This document shows, piece by piece, positions 62,610-64,000 of a stretch of DNA of 64,000 nucleotides. Origin of the DNA: an uncultured Planctomycetota bacterium (GTDB lineage: Bacteria > Planctomycetota > Phycisphaerae > SM23-33); NCBI GenBank assembly GCA_903892515.1, contig CAITIS010000057.1:237627-301626 (forward strand). Direction: 5' to 3'. The notes beneath the pieces were generated by a model. It was not told where the DNA came from, did not search any database, and worked only from the letters and a program-made list of their open reading frames with translations. How positions within the stretch are numbered: the stretch's first letter is position 1; each line of letters starts with the position of its first letter. The position numbers and the translations under genes are program-made.

Positions 62610-64000
62610 AGAATTGCGAAATTCGAATTTCGAATTTCGAAGTGGCGGGCGGTGCCGGTTGGTGCGCCCCGGCTTCTTCTCAATTCGAATTTCGGAATTC
62701 GAAATTCGAAACTGGACGTGGTTTCGTTCTCATCGTCGTGCTGGTGGTCGTGTCGCTGCTGTCGCTGCTGGCCGTGACGCAGATGCTCATCACCCGCAGC
62801 GAATCGGCGGCGTCGGTGGCCAGCGTGGGCGGTCAGCAGGCGCGGGCGGCGGCGTACAGCGGCATCGTCCGGGCGATGGCCCTGCTGAAGCAGAGTCCCA
62901 ACGACTTGGCTGGGCGGTCGGACAATCCGCAGGTCTTTCAAGATCAGTGCGTCAGCGGTTCAGGCGCCGACGGCTGGTACTTCAGCGTGTATTCGCCCAA
63001 CCCCGACGACAGCAGGCAGGTCCGCTACGGCGTGGAGGACGAGAACGGCAAGTTCAACTTGAACCTGTACGCGCTGGTCCCGGCTACGCCGCCGGGCATG
63101 CTCACCGCTCTGCTGCCCGACCGGCCGGACCTGGTGGATTGCCTGCTGGACTATCTCGACGCCGACAGCAACGCCCGGCCGCAGGGGGCCGAGCAGGAGT
63201 ACTACGACGGCCTGCCTCAGCCTTACCACATCAAGAACGGCCCGCTGACGAGCGTCGATGAACTGCTGCTGGTCAAGGGCTTCACGGGCCAGATCGTCTA
63301 CGGCGAAGACGCCAACCGCAACGGCACGCTGGAGCCCAACGAGGACGACGGCGACGCCAGCTTCCCACCCGATAACGGCGATGGGGAACTGGACTGTGGC
63401 CTGGTCGCCTGCACCACGACCTTGAGCTATGAACCGAACACCGATTTCGCCGGCCAAGGGCGGATCAACATCAACACCCCCATCAGCGCCAGCGATCTTC
63501 AGTCGCTGAACAACGACTTCCCGCCCGAGACGGCAAAGTTTCTGGCGGCGCGGCGGGCCGTAAACAGGCCGTTCAAAGATGTCAGTGAACTGCTGGATCT
63601 CCAGGAGAATCTGGTGGACCCCAGCGACACCAACCCGCAGACCAAGGGCAAGCCGATTCCGCTGGCCAGCGGCATTACGGCCAGCAACCTGGCCAAGGCG
63701 CTGGACCGGCTGACAACGGGTGGAGTGAAAATCGCGGGGCAAGAAATGCTCCTGGGCCGCGTTAATGTCAATAGCGCGCCGGCGAAAGTGCTGGCGGCGA
63801 TTTTCGGCGACGCCCAGGCTGCCCAGAAGGCCATCGATGAGCGGGCCGGCCTGAGTGCCGACGAGGCCCAGACGCCGGCGTGGCTATTGACGCACCAAGT
63901 GATGGCTTCTTCGGGTGCTTTTAAGGTGGTTGGGCCGTATATTACGGCCAGGAGTTTCCAGTTCCGCCTGCGTTCGATGGGGTACAATCCCGCCAGCGGG
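62606..64000 (+). CDS. gspK: Minor pseudopilin GspK, C-terminus beyond the window
   Basis: Open from the ATG at 62606 (overlapping the gspJ stop, ATGA) to the window end, 465 codons without stop. MKNCEIRISNFE and SQFEFRNSKFETGRG form a 42-residue leader encoded by element E4, followed by FVLIVVLVVVSLLSLLAVTQM, the prepilin helix; as in other GspK proteins Glu+5 is absent. The body has the GspK hallmark YGVEDENGKFNLN (about 134-146), SVDELLLVKGFTGQIVYGED and INTPISASDLQSL, with two helix-hairpin-helix-like modules. GspK caps the pseudopilus tip with GspI and GspJ. Its large size fits the family. Confidence 0.92.
   Translation, partial: MKNCEIRISNFEVAGGAGWCAPASSQFEFRNSKFETGRGFVLIVVLVVVSLLSLLAVTQMLITRSESAASVASVGGQQARAAAYSGIVRAMALLKQSPNDLAGRSDNPQVFQDQCVSGSGADGWYFSVYSPNPDDSRQVRYGVEDENGKFNLNLYALVPATPPGMLTALLPDRPDLVDCLLDYLDADSNARPQGAEQEYYDGLPQPYHIKNGPLTSVDELLLVKGFTGQIVYGEDANRNGTLEPNEDDGDASFPPDNGDGELDCGLVACTTTLSYEPNTDFAGQGRININTPISASDLQSLNNDFPPETAKFLAARRAVNRPFKDVSELLDLQENLVDPSDTNPQTKGKPIPLASGITASNLAKALDRLTTGGVKIAGQEMLLGRVNVNSAPAKVLAAIFGDAQAAQKAIDERAGLSADEAQTPAWLLTHQVMASSGAFKVVGPYITARSFQFRLRSMGYNPASG
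62612..62715. repeat. Inverted heptad arrays in the gspK leader (element E4)
   Basis: Four AATTTCG-type heptads (62612-62639) face five AAATTCG-type heptads (62681-62715) across a 41-bp spacer. The left array begins two codons after the ATG and the right array ends three codons before the prepilin hydrophobic stretch. There is no palindromic cargo in the spacer. Confidence 0.9.

Noticed and set aside
60415-62715. Paired short repeats in the gsp genes considered as CRISPR arrays
   Set aside because: Units are 7 bp, contiguous and degenerate, and the spacers are not tandemly organised; there are no cas genes.
62614-63261. Frame +1 open frame of 215 codons at the gspK position
   Set aside because: The overlapping frame starting at 62606 has the coupled start codon, prepilin helix and GspK motifs; the other frame gives an R/A/G-rich translation without motifs.

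Overview
The window is high-GC bacterial DNA that looks like a planctomycete, most likely of class Phycisphaerae. The pointers are PEP-CTERM sorting tails, dockerin repeats on secreted proteins, an LEPR-XLL N-terminus on a giant exoprotein, a stand-alone prepilin-type protein with a DG-H motif, frequent GTG/TTG starts and a tRNA gene without encoded CCA. This is an inference from gene content; no rRNA is present.

Layout. 1-4966: tail of a HAD phosphatase, a deoxyhypusine-synthase-like protein, an Uup-type ABC-F ATPase and a XylR-type sugar regulator. 5207-11960: a tandemly duplicated two-gene cassette of secreted PEP-CTERM proteins (a beta-strand protein, then a beta-helix/dockerin protein), each pair joined by a conserved RNA hairpin. 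12262-17655 (minus): an LpxH-like phosphoesterase and the phosphate uptake operon pstS-pstC-pstA-pstB, in which PstA carries a large extra domain. Divergent from it (18156-21872) lie a pseudopilin-like protein and a PstS-like protein fused to dockerin and PEP-CTERM. 22111-24828: a GH63-like glycosidase. 25267-33630: a 2787-residue secreted M36 metalloprotease with ten SdrD-B-like repeats. 34022-49925: a GAF/PP2C phosphatase, lipoyl synthase, a GNAT/oxidoreductase fusion, aconitase, TypA, a RelE/Phd pair, a uroporphyrinogen-decarboxylase-like enzyme, a REP-associated transposase (RAYT), TsaD, an S41 protease and tRNA-Phe. 50114-58146: a PpiD-like protein, a NarL-type regulator, small proteins, a TSCPD protein, a PEBP protein, a Fic protein and a Xer recombinase. 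58580-64000: the type II secretion genes gspF-G-H-I-J-K, with gspK running off the end.

How it fits together. Type II secretion plus PEP-CTERM sorting would export and anchor the dockerin, beta-helix, PstS-like and M36 proteins. The Pst transporter, with a secreted PstS-like binder divergent from it, suggests surface capture of phosphate ahead of uptake.

The most unusual layer is the repeats. Several families of short palindromic elements sit at gene borders. Arrays of degenerate 7-bp units, with a different unit sequence at different loci and often as inverted pairs, abut stop codons or start codons. In the gsp operon four successive pseudopilin genes (gspH, I, J, K) each carry an inverted pair of (TTTCGAA)-type heptad arrays between the start codon and the prepilin hydrophobic segment, so the leader peptide itself is encoded by repeat DNA. 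A RAYT transposase flanked by inverted copies of one palindrome family, with two more copies 8 kb away, offers a plausible mobiliser for that family.
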